A stretch of 64,000 bases of DNA. It comes from an uncultured Collinsella sp. (GTDB lineage: Bacteria; Actinomycetota; Coriobacteriia; Coriobacteriales; Coriobacteriaceae). Shown in pieces: positions 36,097-44,864 of the stretch. The DNA lies in the NCBI GenBank assembly GCA_934668875.1, contig CAKUON010000012.1, forward strand, positions 12,590-76,589, read 5' to 3'. The notes beneath the pieces were generated by a model. It had not been told where the DNA came from. It was given only the letters and a program-made list of their open reading frames with translations, and ran no database searches. The translations under genes were made by a program, and so were the position numbers. The number at the start of each line of letters is the position of its first letter. Within the stretch, counting starts at the first letter, position 1.

Positions 36097-36115
36097 TTAC
36101 TACGAAAGGAACTCC

Positions 36116-36346
36116 ATGCCGGGCAAAAAGAACCTACGCATGAAGGCGGCGCGCGCGGCGGCTGGCCTTTCGCAAGCCGACTTAGCCGAAGCCGTGGGCG
36201 TTACGCGTCAAACCATCGGCCTGATCGAGGCGGGCGGCTACAATCCCACGCTCAACTTGTGCGTGGCAATTTGCAAAGCGCTGCGCGTCACGTTGAACGA
36301 CCTGTTTTGGGAAGACGAGACCGACGTCGACCCTAACGCTCTTTAG
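36116..36346 (+). CDS. Small XRE-family regulator
   Basis: A 76-residue helix-turn-helix protein (RMKAARAAAGLSQADLAEAVGVTRQTIGLIEAG) of the YozG-like type that usually controls an adjacent membrane protein. ATG 36116 follows AAAGGAA. Its stop codon overlaps the ribosome site of the next gene, so the pair is one operon. The ATGACAGA copies around the promoter are likely its sites, giving autoregulation. Confidence 0.88.
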   Translation: MPGKKNLRMKAARAAAGLSQADLAEAVGVTRQTIGLIEAGGYNPTLNLCVAICKALRVTLNDLFWEDETDVDPNAL

Positions 36347-36355
36347 GAGTTCGCT

Positions 36356-36940
36356 ATGAAATTTGAAGATTTAAAACTCGTGCAAAAGTGGCGCGAATAT
36401 GCCGGCCCAAAGGATGAACGCCTGGAGGCTGAGAACGCGAAGATCTACAAGATTGGTTTTGGGCTGCTTTCGTTTGGTATGTTGATGATCTTTTTCTACC
36501 AGTTTATAGCGCGACAGGTAGCGTGGGTTCACAGCGACGCCTGTGAAATGCCGCATGTCTTTGCAACGCCGTTTGAGGCCGCCATGTATGTGTGGCTCGT
36601 TCTCGTGATGTTGATTTGTGCAGGACTCCAAACGCGGAAGGGCTATGTCGACACCAATCGTTTTGGGCAAACCGAGCATCTTCCCGTTGGATACTTCTTG
36701 CTTGTCAGCGGTCTTAGCGGCGCCGCGTTTGCGCTTGTCATTGCCGCGATGCGCTGTATCGCTGAGGCACAGATCGTACCGCTCGAAAGCGTCTTTTGGT
36801 TGGCGAACCTGGCTACGGGCGTGTTCTGCGGTGCGACGATTTTCATAGCCACATTCGCCGTTCTGTGCGCATCGTTCTTCACGGCGAAAAAGCGCCGTGC
36901 CAAGCTCGAGGCAGAGTTCGACGACGCCGGCGATATCTAA
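36356..36940 (+). CDS. Four-helix membrane protein
   Basis: A 194-residue protein with four hydrophobic segments at about residues 30-50, 75-92, 115-135 and 145-175, and charged ends. It has no known catalytic motif and resembles DUF-type membrane partners of small XRE regulators. It starts nine bases after the regulator behind TTAGGAG. A sensor or stress-response role for such pairs is suspected but unproven. Confidence 0.7.
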   Translation: MKFEDLKLVQKWREYAGPKDERLEAENAKIYKIGFGLLSFGMLMIFFYQFIARQVAWVHSDACEMPHVFATPFEAAMYVWLVLVMLICAGLQTRKGYVDTNRFGQTEHLPVGYFLLVSGLSGAAFALVIAAMRCIAEAQIVPLESVFWLANLATGVFCGATIFIATFAVLCASFFTAKKRRAKLEAEFDDAGDI

Positions 36941-36945
36941 TGCGC

Positions 36946-36985
36946 AAGGGGCTGACTCTGGGTTATCAGAGCCAGCCCCTTTTTG
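36946..36985. terminator. Terminator after HTH/membrane operon
   Basis: AAGGGGCTGACTCTG pairs with CAGAGCCAGCCCCTT and is followed by TTTTT. It may also limit transcription from the large surface gene that converges on it. Confidence 0.85.
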
Positions 36986-37028
36986 TTCGACGAACAGGGT
37001 CAGCGCCGCTCAAAAAAGCGGCTGAGAG

Positions 37029-40000
37029 TTAGCGGGACCCATCCGTACCGGCTTCATCGCTGCCGCTACGTTCGAGGGCGGTGCGGCGGGCGCTGTAGGC
37101 GACGAGGCCGGCTCCGGCTGCGGTGAGTGCTGCCGCGGCTGCCGTCAGGGGGATGTTGCTGTCACCCGTTCCAGCAAGCGCGCCTGCTTTTCCAGAACGC
37201 TTGCTGTTACCGCGGTCCTTGCCGCTGCCAGAGCCGCTGCCGCCACCGGAGCTGCCCCCCGTGCCGGAACCGCCGCCGCTCGAGCCGCCATCGCCGTCCA
37301 CGGTCATCGGTGCGTCGTGGAGTCCCATCGTATCCGCGTTGCTGCTTACGCCCACCAGCACCTCTGCACGTTCGCATGACGCGTCGGAAATGTGGAGCTC
37401 GTGCAGCACAGCGCCCAGCGCCGAGTTTGCGCCCGGTCGGATCTCCTCGAGCGTTACGGGATCGAGCGCCACCAGGTCACGCGCCTTTGCGTAGAGCGTG
37501 ACGCGTTTGCCCACCTCGTCGCCCCAACTTTCCGGGATGGCAAAGCTCATGCGGAACTGTGCCGTGCAGCCTGGCGCCAACGTGGCGTTGCCATTGTCGG
37601 CAACCAGCGGGTGCGTCGCAAAACGTGCGCCCAGCGTCTCGAGTGCGTACTTTACACGTGCCATATCGTTGGCCGATGCGTCCTCGGCAAGCTCCGGGTC
37701 GTAGATCGATGCCATGCGTGCGTTCGCGCCGAATCCGATGGATGCGCTGGAGAATGGTTGGTTGGAGCCCTCTCGGTACAGGTCGACTGTTCCTGCGGTC
37801 AGCAGCGTGTTGCCGTCGTTTCGCACCGTTACCGTAAACGACTCGCTTGCCGCCCCGGGCACCACGGCGCCCAGGTTGGCTATCGCGCCCAGTGGTGTGG
37901 CGCATGCCACCAAGGGCACTTCGATGCCGTGCAGTTCTGCCTTGCTCTGCTCGGCGCTCACGATGTGCGTGGCAAGCGCTGAGAGCATGCCGCCCGAGGT
38001 CAAAAACGTCGTTATCTGATCGATGGGGTGCTCCAACTCGCAGAGCACGAATGGCTCCGTGAACAGATCGTCTATCAGCGTACTGGCGAAGATGCGGAAA
38101 TGCTTGCCCATTACCGCTACCGGGTTGCCTTCTTCGTCGTAGGTTTGCCCCACTTTGCCGTCGGTGTTCTCGACGTATAGCACGCACCTGCCGTTGCTGC
38201 TCATGCTGAACGATGCCGGGCCACAGCCAGCTGCGCCGACGGGTGTCGCCGCAAATGCCGATGTGCCTCGCGTCCACGTAACATGCTGCAGCTGCTCGTT
38301 GACGGTAGCCAAAAAGCCCGTGTGCTGCGGCCACGGCACCGCGTGGGGTACTGTGGCATCTGGCGGCATAACGCCCCAACCCGCGATGGACTGGCCGATC
38401 ACGGCGTACGATGCGCAGCCACAACCGCTTGCAGTCTCGTATGCGACGGGCACCACCATTTTGCCGTTGATATTCTCGGGCGCGCCCAGCTCGATGCTCG
38501 ACGGTGCCTGCGGAAAGCGGAGAACCTGACGGAACGTGAGGCTGTCGCCCGACAGATCCGACCACAGGGTAAAGCACTCGAGCGCGACTTCTGCCTCGGT
38601 GCCCAACGCCTTTTCGGCGGTGGCTCCGCGGCGATGGAGATAGGCGCCCGACAGACGTCCGTCGACAAGCGTCTTGCCCACTGTGATACGCGGACATTGC
38701 AGGCAATGGTAGCCGTCCTCCTGCAGACGGCCGCGCGAGATGCTGCGCCACGACGTGTGCGATATCACGCGAACTCCGTCGTTGCTTATGCGTAGGCGCA
38801 CAACGGACAGTATGCCTGCTGTGCTTGCCGTATCGAACCGGGTTGCGTCGCCTTCGGGGCGCTCTCCCGAGACCAGCAATACGTAGGCGTCTTGGTTTCC
38901 TCTCCCGTCCGTATATTCCACCACGTCGAAGTCGTAATCGAATATGCCGTTGCGCTCCACGTCGCCCTCGCCAAACCCAAGGGGGAAGTCCACGGGCGTG
39001 GGAGATGACCACGTGCCGTTCGTCTTTGTATGTACCACCAGGCGTGAACGACCATTCTCGCCGTAGCGCACCGAGGCGATACGGAACAGACACTCCACGC
39101 CGGCAATCATCGCTAGCTTCATGTGGGCTTCACTGAGCACGCCGGAAAACAGCACGTTGTCGCTCGAGGGCTTTATACCGCCGCGCTCGTCCTCCGACAC
39201 GCCGGCAGAATTGGCGTTCGGGTCCGCAACGGCGTTCGTCGTCTGCAGCGAGGTGTACTCATACATCAGTGCGGCATTTTCGTCATCCTCCATCAGGACG
39301 TGGACGAAATGCTCGACCTGCCCCGTGTCATCGCTTTCTGTATCCGCCTCGAGCTCAATGCGTGTGACCGCTTGCTCCCAATCGCGTACGATCGGTACGA
39401 CGTTTACGGGGGTGGCTGCAACTTCGGCGCATGCGAGTAGCTCGGCATTGGTGACGATGGTGGCCGACGCGATAAACTGCGGCACACCACCTGCCTCGGC
39501 GTTGCCGGTCGCGCTAAGGCAGGCATCCAGCGTATAAGGCGCATCTCCACCCAAGGCCAGCTCAGAGCGCTGGAGTACATACTGGTCGCCGTTGTTGACC
39601 GACATGTTCCACGAATCGAGGAGTGTGGGCCACGACCCCGACCAGGCCTTGGTGGTCCACTTGAACATGACAAACTGGAGTATCACGTCGACATCGACGT
39701 CTGCACCCACGCGCAGCCGCGGAAGCTGGTGGCCGTCTGCTTTCTCGTACCCAATGAACAGTGTGAGGGATGCGGCACCGCGCACGGCGGACGAAGCGAC
39801 GCCTGCAACGCCGGCTCCAAAGGTGACGGCAAGCCCGATCTGGATGGTGAACGATCCCGACGTATTGGAATAGTCGAGCGAAATGTTTTTGAAGAACGCC
39901 GCACCGCTGCCGTGCGTGTGGGCGCCTACCGCGAGCGCCAGCTTCGCTAGCACCCAAGGGTTGACGTTTAGGAAAAACGGCACCGGGCCCAAGGTAAACT

Positions 40001-41396
40001 GCTCGGTCCAGTTGAGGTCGGTTTTAACTTGGAAGAGAGCCTTAATATTGCCGTACGCCGGATCGTTGTTGTTGCCCCAAGTTTTGCCAACCCAGTCGTA
40101 GGCGAGCGATCCGTACACCTGCGTTGCGATATCCATCGTGAATAGCAGCGTGCAATGGTGGCGAAGGAGCTTAGTGTTTCTTGGGTCGGTGCCCGAACCG
40201 GCACTCATACTCTTGTACTGATTCCACTTCCCCTCCATCTCGTCGAGGTAGCGGTTTGCCTGCTTGGCACCCGACTCGCGCGGTGACTTCTTCCAGTACT
40301 CCGGATCCGGATTGCCCGAATCGTTCATGTAACTGACCGGTTTGTATCCGCCGCCAAATAGTACGTACCCGGCAAACGAGAAATCGAAGAGAATCGGAAA
40401 CGTGGGCATCCAGCAGGTGAACTTGTTGCCGCCGATGCCGGGGAACGCCGCGGGGAAATCAAACGGAGTGATCTCTTGATCCATGGTGGTGGGAATGATG
40501 GTGGTCGAGCCCGATTCCGCCTTTGCGGCCGGCGCGGTGACAACGGCCATGGGGGAGGAGAGCGTGTAGGTTTTGCCCTGATAGTCGAGGACAAAGCGCA
40601 GCTTGCACCCTTCTTCCAGAAGGCCCGATGCCGCATCGAGGAACTTGTCTTCGAGCGAGAACGTCGCCAGATTATCCGCACCCGTTGCGCTGGCCTTGAC
40701 CTGGCCAATCTGCGTGACGGTTTCGGGTGAACTGCCCACGGCGGGCATTACCTTATTGATGTGCAGCGTTGCCTGCCCGCCCTGCGGCAGGTGGGCCTGT
40801 ACAGTGAAGGCGTGCGTGTCGGGCTGCGCATTCGCTGCATCGTCTTTGGGCATCGCCATGAATGTGGCGTCGGCGTACTGGATGTCCCACTCATCAAACG
40901 TGAGTTGGCGAAAGTACGGCTCACCATCGGAGAGCGGACGCGTGGGAGCGGTAATGGCGGTGCCGCCCTGGATGCGCGCAAGGGGAATCTCGACATCACG
41001 GTAGCCCGCCATGCTAATGGAGATGCCGCCGTTAAAGTCGTACGCGTCAAGGAGCGTTGCCTCGTCCACGTAGCCTTCCGAAAGAGGGGCGACCTCAAAG
41101 ATGGCCGTGCCTTCGTCATCGGTCGTGGCGGTTAGCTGCTTGCCTACGGCATAGCGCGATGTGAGCGTGACCTGGGCACCTGCGATGGGCGTATTCTTGT
41201 TGGCGACGTCGACCACGACCACACCAAACATGGTGCGCGAGAGAACGAGCACCTTGAAGGGGTCTTCTTCGTCGGCATAGGCCGCGGTGGGCGCGAACGG
41301 CAGCAGGAAGGCATTTTCGCTTCCCGGCACGCGAGGCAACATAATGCTCGCCAGCGAGGACGCTCCAGCAACAAGTAACGAACGGCGATCAAGCAT
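37029..41396 (-). CDS. Giant surface protein with Tat-like signal and LAGTG anchor
   Basis: A 1455-residue exported protein. The N terminus MLDRRSLLVAGASSLASIML has a twin arginine before a hydrophobic stretch, so export by Tat is likely. Residues about 60-160 look like a carboxypeptidase-regulatory or Cna-B-like beta sandwich (VDVANKNTPIAGAQVTLTS). The long middle has no recognised domain; near the C terminus (about 1180-1330) a NEW-like or CARDB-like part is suggested by SFTVTVRNDGNTLLTAGTVDLY. A Gly/Ser-rich spacer, LAGTGDSN, a hydrophobic segment and Arg residues form a sortase signal. I chose ATG 41396 behind GGGAG. A LuxR-type regulator lies directly upstream. Its ligand is unknown. Confidence 0.8.
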   Translation of the reverse strand: MLDRRSLLVAGASSLASIMLPRVPGSENAFLLPFAPTAAYADEEDPFKVLVLSRTMFGVVVVDVANKNTPIAGAQVTLTSRYAVGKQLTATTDDEGTAIFEVAPLSEGYVDEATLLDAYDFNGGISISMAGYRDVEIPLARIQGGTAITAPTRPLSDGEPYFRQLTFDEWDIQYADATFMAMPKDDAANAQPDTHAFTVQAHLPQGGQATLHINKVMPAVGSSPETVTQIGQVKASATGADNLATFSLEDKFLDAASGLLEEGCKLRFVLDYQGKTYTLSSPMAVVTAPAAKAESGSTTIIPTTMDQEITPFDFPAAFPGIGGNKFTCWMPTFPILFDFSFAGYVLFGGGYKPVSYMNDSGNPDPEYWKKSPRESGAKQANRYLDEMEGKWNQYKSMSAGSGTDPRNTKLLRHHCTLLFTMDIATQVYGSLAYDWVGKTWGNNNDPAYGNIKALFQVKTDLNWTEQFTLGPVPFFLNVNPWVLAKLALAVGAHTHGSGAAFFKNISLDYSNTSGSFTIQIGLAVTFGAGVAGVASSAVRGAASLTLFIGYEKADGHQLPRLRVGADVDVDVILQFVMFKWTTKAWSGSWPTLLDSWNMSVNNGDQYVLQRSELALGGDAPYTLDACLSATGNAEAGGVPQFIASATIVTNAELLACAEVAATPVNVVPIVRDWEQAVTRIELEADTESDDTGQVEHFVHVLMEDDENAALMYEYTSLQTTNAVADPNANSAGVSEDERGGIKPSSDNVLFSGVLSEAHMKLAMIAGVECLFRIASVRYGENGRSRLVVHTKTNGTWSSPTPVDFPLGFGEGDVERNGIFDYDFDVVEYTDGRGNQDAYVLLVSGERPEGDATRFDTASTAGILSVVRLRISNDGVRVISHTSWRSISRGRLQEDGYHCLQCPRITVGKTLVDGRLSGAYLHRRGATAEKALGTEAEVALECFTLWSDLSGDSLTFRQVLRFPQAPSSIELGAPENINGKMVVPVAYETASGCGCASYAVIGQSIAGWGVMPPDATVPHAVPWPQHTGFLATVNEQLQHVTWTRGTSAFAATPVGAAGCGPASFSMSSNGRCVLYVENTDGKVGQTYDEEGNPVAVMGKHFRIFASTLIDDLFTEPFVLCELEHPIDQITTFLTSGGMLSALATHIVSAEQSKAELHGIEVPLVACATPLGAIANLGAVVPGAASESFTVTVRNDGNTLLTAGTVDLYREGSNQPFSSASIGFGANARMASIYDPELAEDASANDMARVKYALETLGARFATHPLVADNGNATLAPGCTAQFRMSFAIPESWGDEVGKRVTLYAKARDLVALDPVTLEEIRPGANSALGAVLHELHISDASCERAEVLVGVSSNADTMGLHDAPMTVDGDGGSSGGGSGTGGSSGGGSGSGSGKDRGNSKRSGKAGALAGTGDSNIPLTAAAAALTAAGAGLVAYSARRTALERSGSDEAGTDGSR

Positions 41397-41551
41397 CTTG
41401 GGCTCCCATCCCGCAAATATCGGTGGAAATAATCCAATTTTGCGAGAAGACGCTTCGTGGCGGTAGTGCCGTTCAAGGGTCAAAATGTCCAAATTGATCG
41501 AGCGAAGCGCCGGGTTCCGGAACGCGTTCGATGCGCTTAGCAGCCCGGTCG

Positions 41552-42556
41552 CTAACGCAACATGTGCGCGACCAGCTCGGCGCGTGTGCCGATGCCAAGC
41601 TTTGCGTATACGCCGGATAGGCGGTTTTTGACGGTGCCCGGCGATACTCCCATATGGCGTGCGATTTCAGCGTTGGTCCATCCGCGGCAGGCGAGCATGG
41701 CCATGGTGAACTCTGTGGTCGTTAAATCGTCGGCAACGTCCTCGCCCGAATCGGGGTTGTGGATGCGCCGCCAGCCGTAGCTGAAGCGGTACGTGATCTC
41801 GATGATGCGTGCGAAGTCGTCGGGGTATTGCGTTTTTAGGCACGCCTCGATGAGCCCCTGTAAAAGGCCGTGGTGCTCGCCGATGAGCTCGATAAGGCCG
41901 TCGGGACGCGCAATGTTCCAAGCAGCTCCGAAATGCGTTCTTGCGGCGTCGACGTCTTTGAGACTCATGCAGGCCATGGAAGCTGCCAGGTGCAGGAACA
42001 GTTCCGAGATGGGATAGCTTCCCTGTTTCATGATCGGGGCGTTTTCCGCCATGCCCAGACTGCGGCCATATTCGCCGCGCAGGTACAGGGCATGCGCCAT
42101 CACGTAGCTGGCGAACAGGCGCAGGCCTTCGGGCAGATGCGCCGCAAGCGGATAAAACTCTTCGGCGGAATACGGGGAAGGCAAGTGCAGCAGGACGCTC
42201 GCGGCCGAGGCGAACAGGATATGCGTGGCGTGGACGGCGGGTGATTCCTCGTCGGCCGGCGTATCGAGGATGCCAGCAAGGCAACGGCGGGCATCGGCGA
42301 TACGGTTGAGCGACAGACTGGCATATCCGCAGATAAAGCATGAGGAATAGCGCAGTGCGGGGTCGGTGGCGTCAAGATAGGGGCGTGCTGTCTTGGCGGC
42401 GAGTGCGGCCTGTCCGCGAAAGTACAGCGCTTCTGCCGTGGCGATGGCGCGTGAATCGGGGTCGGAAATGCCTGCAACCGCAGCGTCAATCTGCCCCGGC
42501 ACAAAGGCGGTGCACATCAACGGCATGGGAACGCATGGGTAGCCATCGCAGTCCAT
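41552..42556 (-). CDS. LuxR-type regulator with helical repeat domain
   Basis: A 334-residue protein whose last 60 residues form a LuxR/FixJ helix-turn-helix (CRGWTNAEIARHMGVSPGTV, KNRLSGVYAKLGI). The first 260 residues are helical repeats like those of MalT- or SARP-type regulators, without a P-loop ATPase. ATG 42556 follows GGGAGATGGAAG. It lies 155 bases upstream of the giant surface protein on the same strand and may control it. Coriobacteria carry many LuxR-type regulators of unknown signal. Confidence 0.82.
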   Translation of the reverse strand: MDCDGYPCVPMPLMCTAFVPGQIDAAVAGISDPDSRAIATAEALYFRGQAALAAKTARPYLDATDPALRYSSCFICGYASLSLNRIADARRCLAGILDTPADEESPAVHATHILFASAASVLLHLPSPYSAEEFYPLAAHLPEGLRLFASYVMAHALYLRGEYGRSLGMAENAPIMKQGSYPISELFLHLAASMACMSLKDVDAARTHFGAAWNIARPDGLIELIGEHHGLLQGLIEACLKTQYPDDFARIIEITYRFSYGWRRIHNPDSGEDVADDLTTTEFTMAMLACRGWTNAEIARHMGVSPGTVKNRLSGVYAKLGIGTRAELVAHMLR

Positions 42557-42659
42557 CTTCCATCTCCCAACAGCTGGCAACACTAGCAGCAATTGTACTC
42601 TTGTTGCTCGGGACTGGAATTTGTGGGTATCGCCTACGATTGTGCCGAACGTATAAAGG

Positions 42660-42731
42660 GAGGTCCCCGGTATCTGCCGCGTGTGCTACGACCTCACGCC
42701 TAAGCCTGTCGGCACGGTCGAGTGGGAGTAA
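42660..42731 (+). pseudogene. Relic of a second guaA 3' end
   Basis: The last 23 codons plus stop read EVPGICRVCYDLTPKPVGTV then EWE. The end of the intact guaA at 21129-21200 reads EVPGANRVCYDITSKPPATI then EWE. An in-frame stop lies two codons before the match and there is no start codon or ribosome site, so no product is possible. The relic is followed by a terminator, as a real guaA end would be. It is a remnant of a duplicated or replaced guaA gene. Confidence 0.75.
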
Positions 42732-42764
42732 ACTTCTGCTCTTTTGGGCGAATTGCATTGACAG

Positions 42765-42806
42765 AGAGGGGTCCCGCGCAAACGTGTGCGGGACCCCTTT
42801 CGTTTT
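42765..42806. terminator. Terminator after guaA relic / end of kinase gene
   Basis: GAGGGGTCCCGC pairs with GCGGGACCCCTTTC with TTTT following on the plus strand. It also ends the kinase transcript coming from the other side. Confidence 0.8.
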
Positions 42807-42816
42807 ACTGTTCGGT

Positions 42817-43956
42817 TTACGCTGCGGTCCGTTTTGGAAGGGTCGTGAGCATGGTGGTCCCGTTCTTGGAACTTGCTTCGACCTCAACCGTACCGCCGTG
42901 CAGCGCTGCAATCTCCCAAACAAGCGCTAGCCCGAGTCCTGCGCCGCCGTATGCCCTGCTGCGGGATTTATCCAGGCGAAAGAACGGCTGGAAGATGCTC
43001 TCGCGGTACTGCTCGGGTATTCCCGGGCCCTGGTCCTCGACTCGCAGGAACACGTGGCTGTTGTTATCGCAGATGGAGACGTTGACAGTCGAGCCGGGTC
43101 GGCTGTAACGGATGGCATTTTCGACCAGGTTAAACACCAGCCGATAGAGGAGCGTGTCGCTGCCGATTATCAAAGCGCCTCCACTGCAATTGAGGACGAT
43201 GTCTTTATGCTCGGCAAGCGGAGTGAGGTCGGTGAGGACTTCTTCGGACAGGGGACCAAGCTCAATATCGTCCTCGCAGGAAACGCTGCGGAGCTCACTC
43301 ATCTCAAGCAGCACCTTGGTCATTCGCGACATCCGCTCGGTTTGTTCTTGTAGCAGGCCGAGCAGCTCGGCTGTTTGAGGTTGCGATGTGGGGTGCTCGG
43401 AGACAAACAGTTCAATCTGCGCTTGCATAAGGGCGAGCGGGGTGCGCAGCTCGTGTGCGGCGTTGCCGGTAAACTGACGCTGTGCAGAGAACCCTTCGCC
43501 AAGACGGGCAATCATGTCGTTGAAAGAGGCGCTGCATCGTTGTAGCTCGGCGGGCATATCCTCGCTGAGTCTGATTTCGCTTAGGTTGTCAGGCTGCACA
43601 CGCTCTACCTGGGCGGCAAAAGCCCGTAGCGGCTTGAGCGCACGGCCGCTCACAAAGTATGCCAGCACGCCGCCAAGTAGCGTGACTCCAGCCGTGATGC
43701 ACCAGGCTGTCGCGCCAAAAGATTCCTGTGCGTCGTTAACAACGATCGTGACCTCGTCATCGAGGGCTGTTTTTGTTGGGTCAAACGCCTGGGGCGCATC
43801 CGCGCCGGTAGCGTTAAGGGCCGAGATGTCGCTGCCGATGGCATCCATGTAGCGCATGCCCGTATAGCCGACCAAGCAGTTCGTTAGCACGCACGCCGCA
43901 CACGTCAGCAGTGCTGTCATGATCGTTATGCGCCATTGCAGCGAAAGCCTTTTCAT
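42817..43956 (-). CDS. Sensor histidine kinase
   Basis: A 379-residue membrane kinase with two hydrophobic segments (about residues 10-30 and 80-102) framing a short external domain. A HAMP linker and H-box NAAHELRTPLALMQAQIE follow, then the ATPase with NLVENAIRYS and VEDQGPGIPEQY and the G box YGGAGLGLALVWEI. ATG 43956 overlaps the regulator stop in an ATGA junction, so the pair is translated together. The stimulus is unknown; divergent from it is an iron-sulfur/thioredoxin cassette that it may control. Confidence 0.92.
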   Translation of the reverse strand: MKRLSLQWRITIMTALLTCAACVLTNCLVGYTGMRYMDAIGSDISALNATGADAPQAFDPTKTALDDEVTIVVNDAQESFGATAWCITAGVTLLGGVLAYFVSGRALKPLRAFAAQVERVQPDNLSEIRLSEDMPAELQRCSASFNDMIARLGEGFSAQRQFTGNAAHELRTPLALMQAQIELFVSEHPTSQPQTAELLGLLQEQTERMSRMTKVLLEMSELRSVSCEDDIELGPLSEEVLTDLTPLAEHKDIVLNCSGGALIIGSDTLLYRLVFNLVENAIRYSRPGSTVNVSICDNNSHVFLRVEDQGPGIPEQYRESIFQPFFRLDKSRSRAYGGAGLGLALVWEIAALHGGTVEVEASSKNGTTMLTTLPKRTAA

Positions 43957-44627
43957 TCGCCATCCTCCATAACATAGCCCTCTCCAATCCGATTGCGAAT
44001 CGGGTCGTATCCCAAAGCGCCGCGCAACTTTTTTCGGAGCGACGAGATGTGAACGCGGGTTGCGTTGCTAAAGCTGTTCACGGTGCTATCCCAGACGTGT
44101 TCGATAAGTTCCTCTTGGCTTACCGGTCGCCCCTGATTAAGCATCAGGTATTCCAAGATTCCAGTTTCCTTGCGTGTAAGAGATAGAGCCTCACTGTCCA
44201 CGGAGGCGATGCGCGCCTTGGTGTCAAAGTAGAGCTTTCCGCAGGTTAATACTATGTCGCTTTGTGCGAAGCGCCTGAGGGTAAGGCTGCGGATCCTTGC
44301 CGCAAGCTCGTCCAGATGAAACGGCTTGGTGAGGTAATCGTTGGCGCCGGCATCGAGTCCGGCGACTTTATCGGATACTTCGCCACGTGCGGACAGAATC
44401 AGTACCTTGGTCTCGCAGTCGGTTTTCCTAAGTTCCCTGAGCACGGTCATGCCATCGATACGGGGGAGATTGAGGTCGAGCACCACGAGGTCAAAGACTT
44501 CGACGCCCAGCAGGTCGAGCGCCTCCTGTCCATCGTGACAGCAGTCGACGCTGTACGCCAAGTTTCGCAAGCTGCGCGCGATTGCATCGCACAGTGCTCG
44601 CTCGTCTTCGACGATCAAAATTCGCAT
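43953..44627 (-). CDS. OmpR-family response regulator
   Basis: A 224-residue regulator with a receiver domain (VEDE near residues 6-9, phospho-acceptor Asp in VVLDLNLPRIDG, Thr/Ser at ILSARG, Lys in LTKPFHLDE) and a C-terminal winged helix (LTRKETGILEYLMLNQGRPV, RVHISSLRKKL). ATG 44627 follows GGAGAC. It is the first gene of the two-component operon and lies 90 bases from the divergent CXXC/4Fe-4S cassette, a likely target. Confidence 0.92.
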   Translation of the reverse strand: MRILIVEDERALCDAIARSLRNLAYSVDCCHDGQEALDLLGVEVFDLVVLDLNLPRIDGMTVLRELRKTDCETKVLILSARGEVSDKVAGLDAGANDYLTKPFHLDELAARIRSLTLRRFAQSDIVLTCGKLYFDTKARIASVDSEALSLTRKETGILEYLMLNQGRPVSQEELIEHVWDSTVNSFSNATRVHISSLRKKLRGALGYDPIRNRIGEGYVMEDGE

Positions 44628-44717
44628 AACAGTCTCCTCGCACATTCCAAATCGCGCTTAACACGGATTTTATAGTCGATATGGTCCAATGGTCGCGTAA
44701 CGAAAGGAGTGGTCAGG

Positions 44718-44864
44718 TTGTTCAAAGCGGTAAAACCCGTGGTACAGGTCGCTTTGTTGATCGTCGGAATTGCCATGGTGTGCTTTGGCGTTATGCGTGG
44801 CGAGGCGGATGCCGTGCTGGCCAAAGCGATTAGGCTGTGCTTGGAGTGTATCGGAATTGGATAA
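44718..44864 (+). CDS. CD1871A-family CXXC peptide
   Basis: A 48-residue protein with one hydrophobic helix (VVQVALLIVGIAMVCFGVMR) and a C-terminal LCLECIGIG. Small proteins of this pattern (CD1871A family CXXC motif) are found beside 4Fe-4S membrane proteins. I chose TTG 44718, eight bases after AAAGGAG; GTG 44709 is possible but lies on the ribosome site. Its end overlaps the start of the next gene by eight bases. It may bind a metal or pass electrons to the next protein. Confidence 0.75.
   Translation: MFKAVKPVVQVALLIVGIAMVCFGVMRGEADAVLAKAIRLCLECIGIG

Noticed and set aside
42340..42930. 196-codon plus-strand frame across the LuxR start and guaA relic
   Set aside because: It is not in the frame of the guaA match and has no domain; it passes through the terminator.
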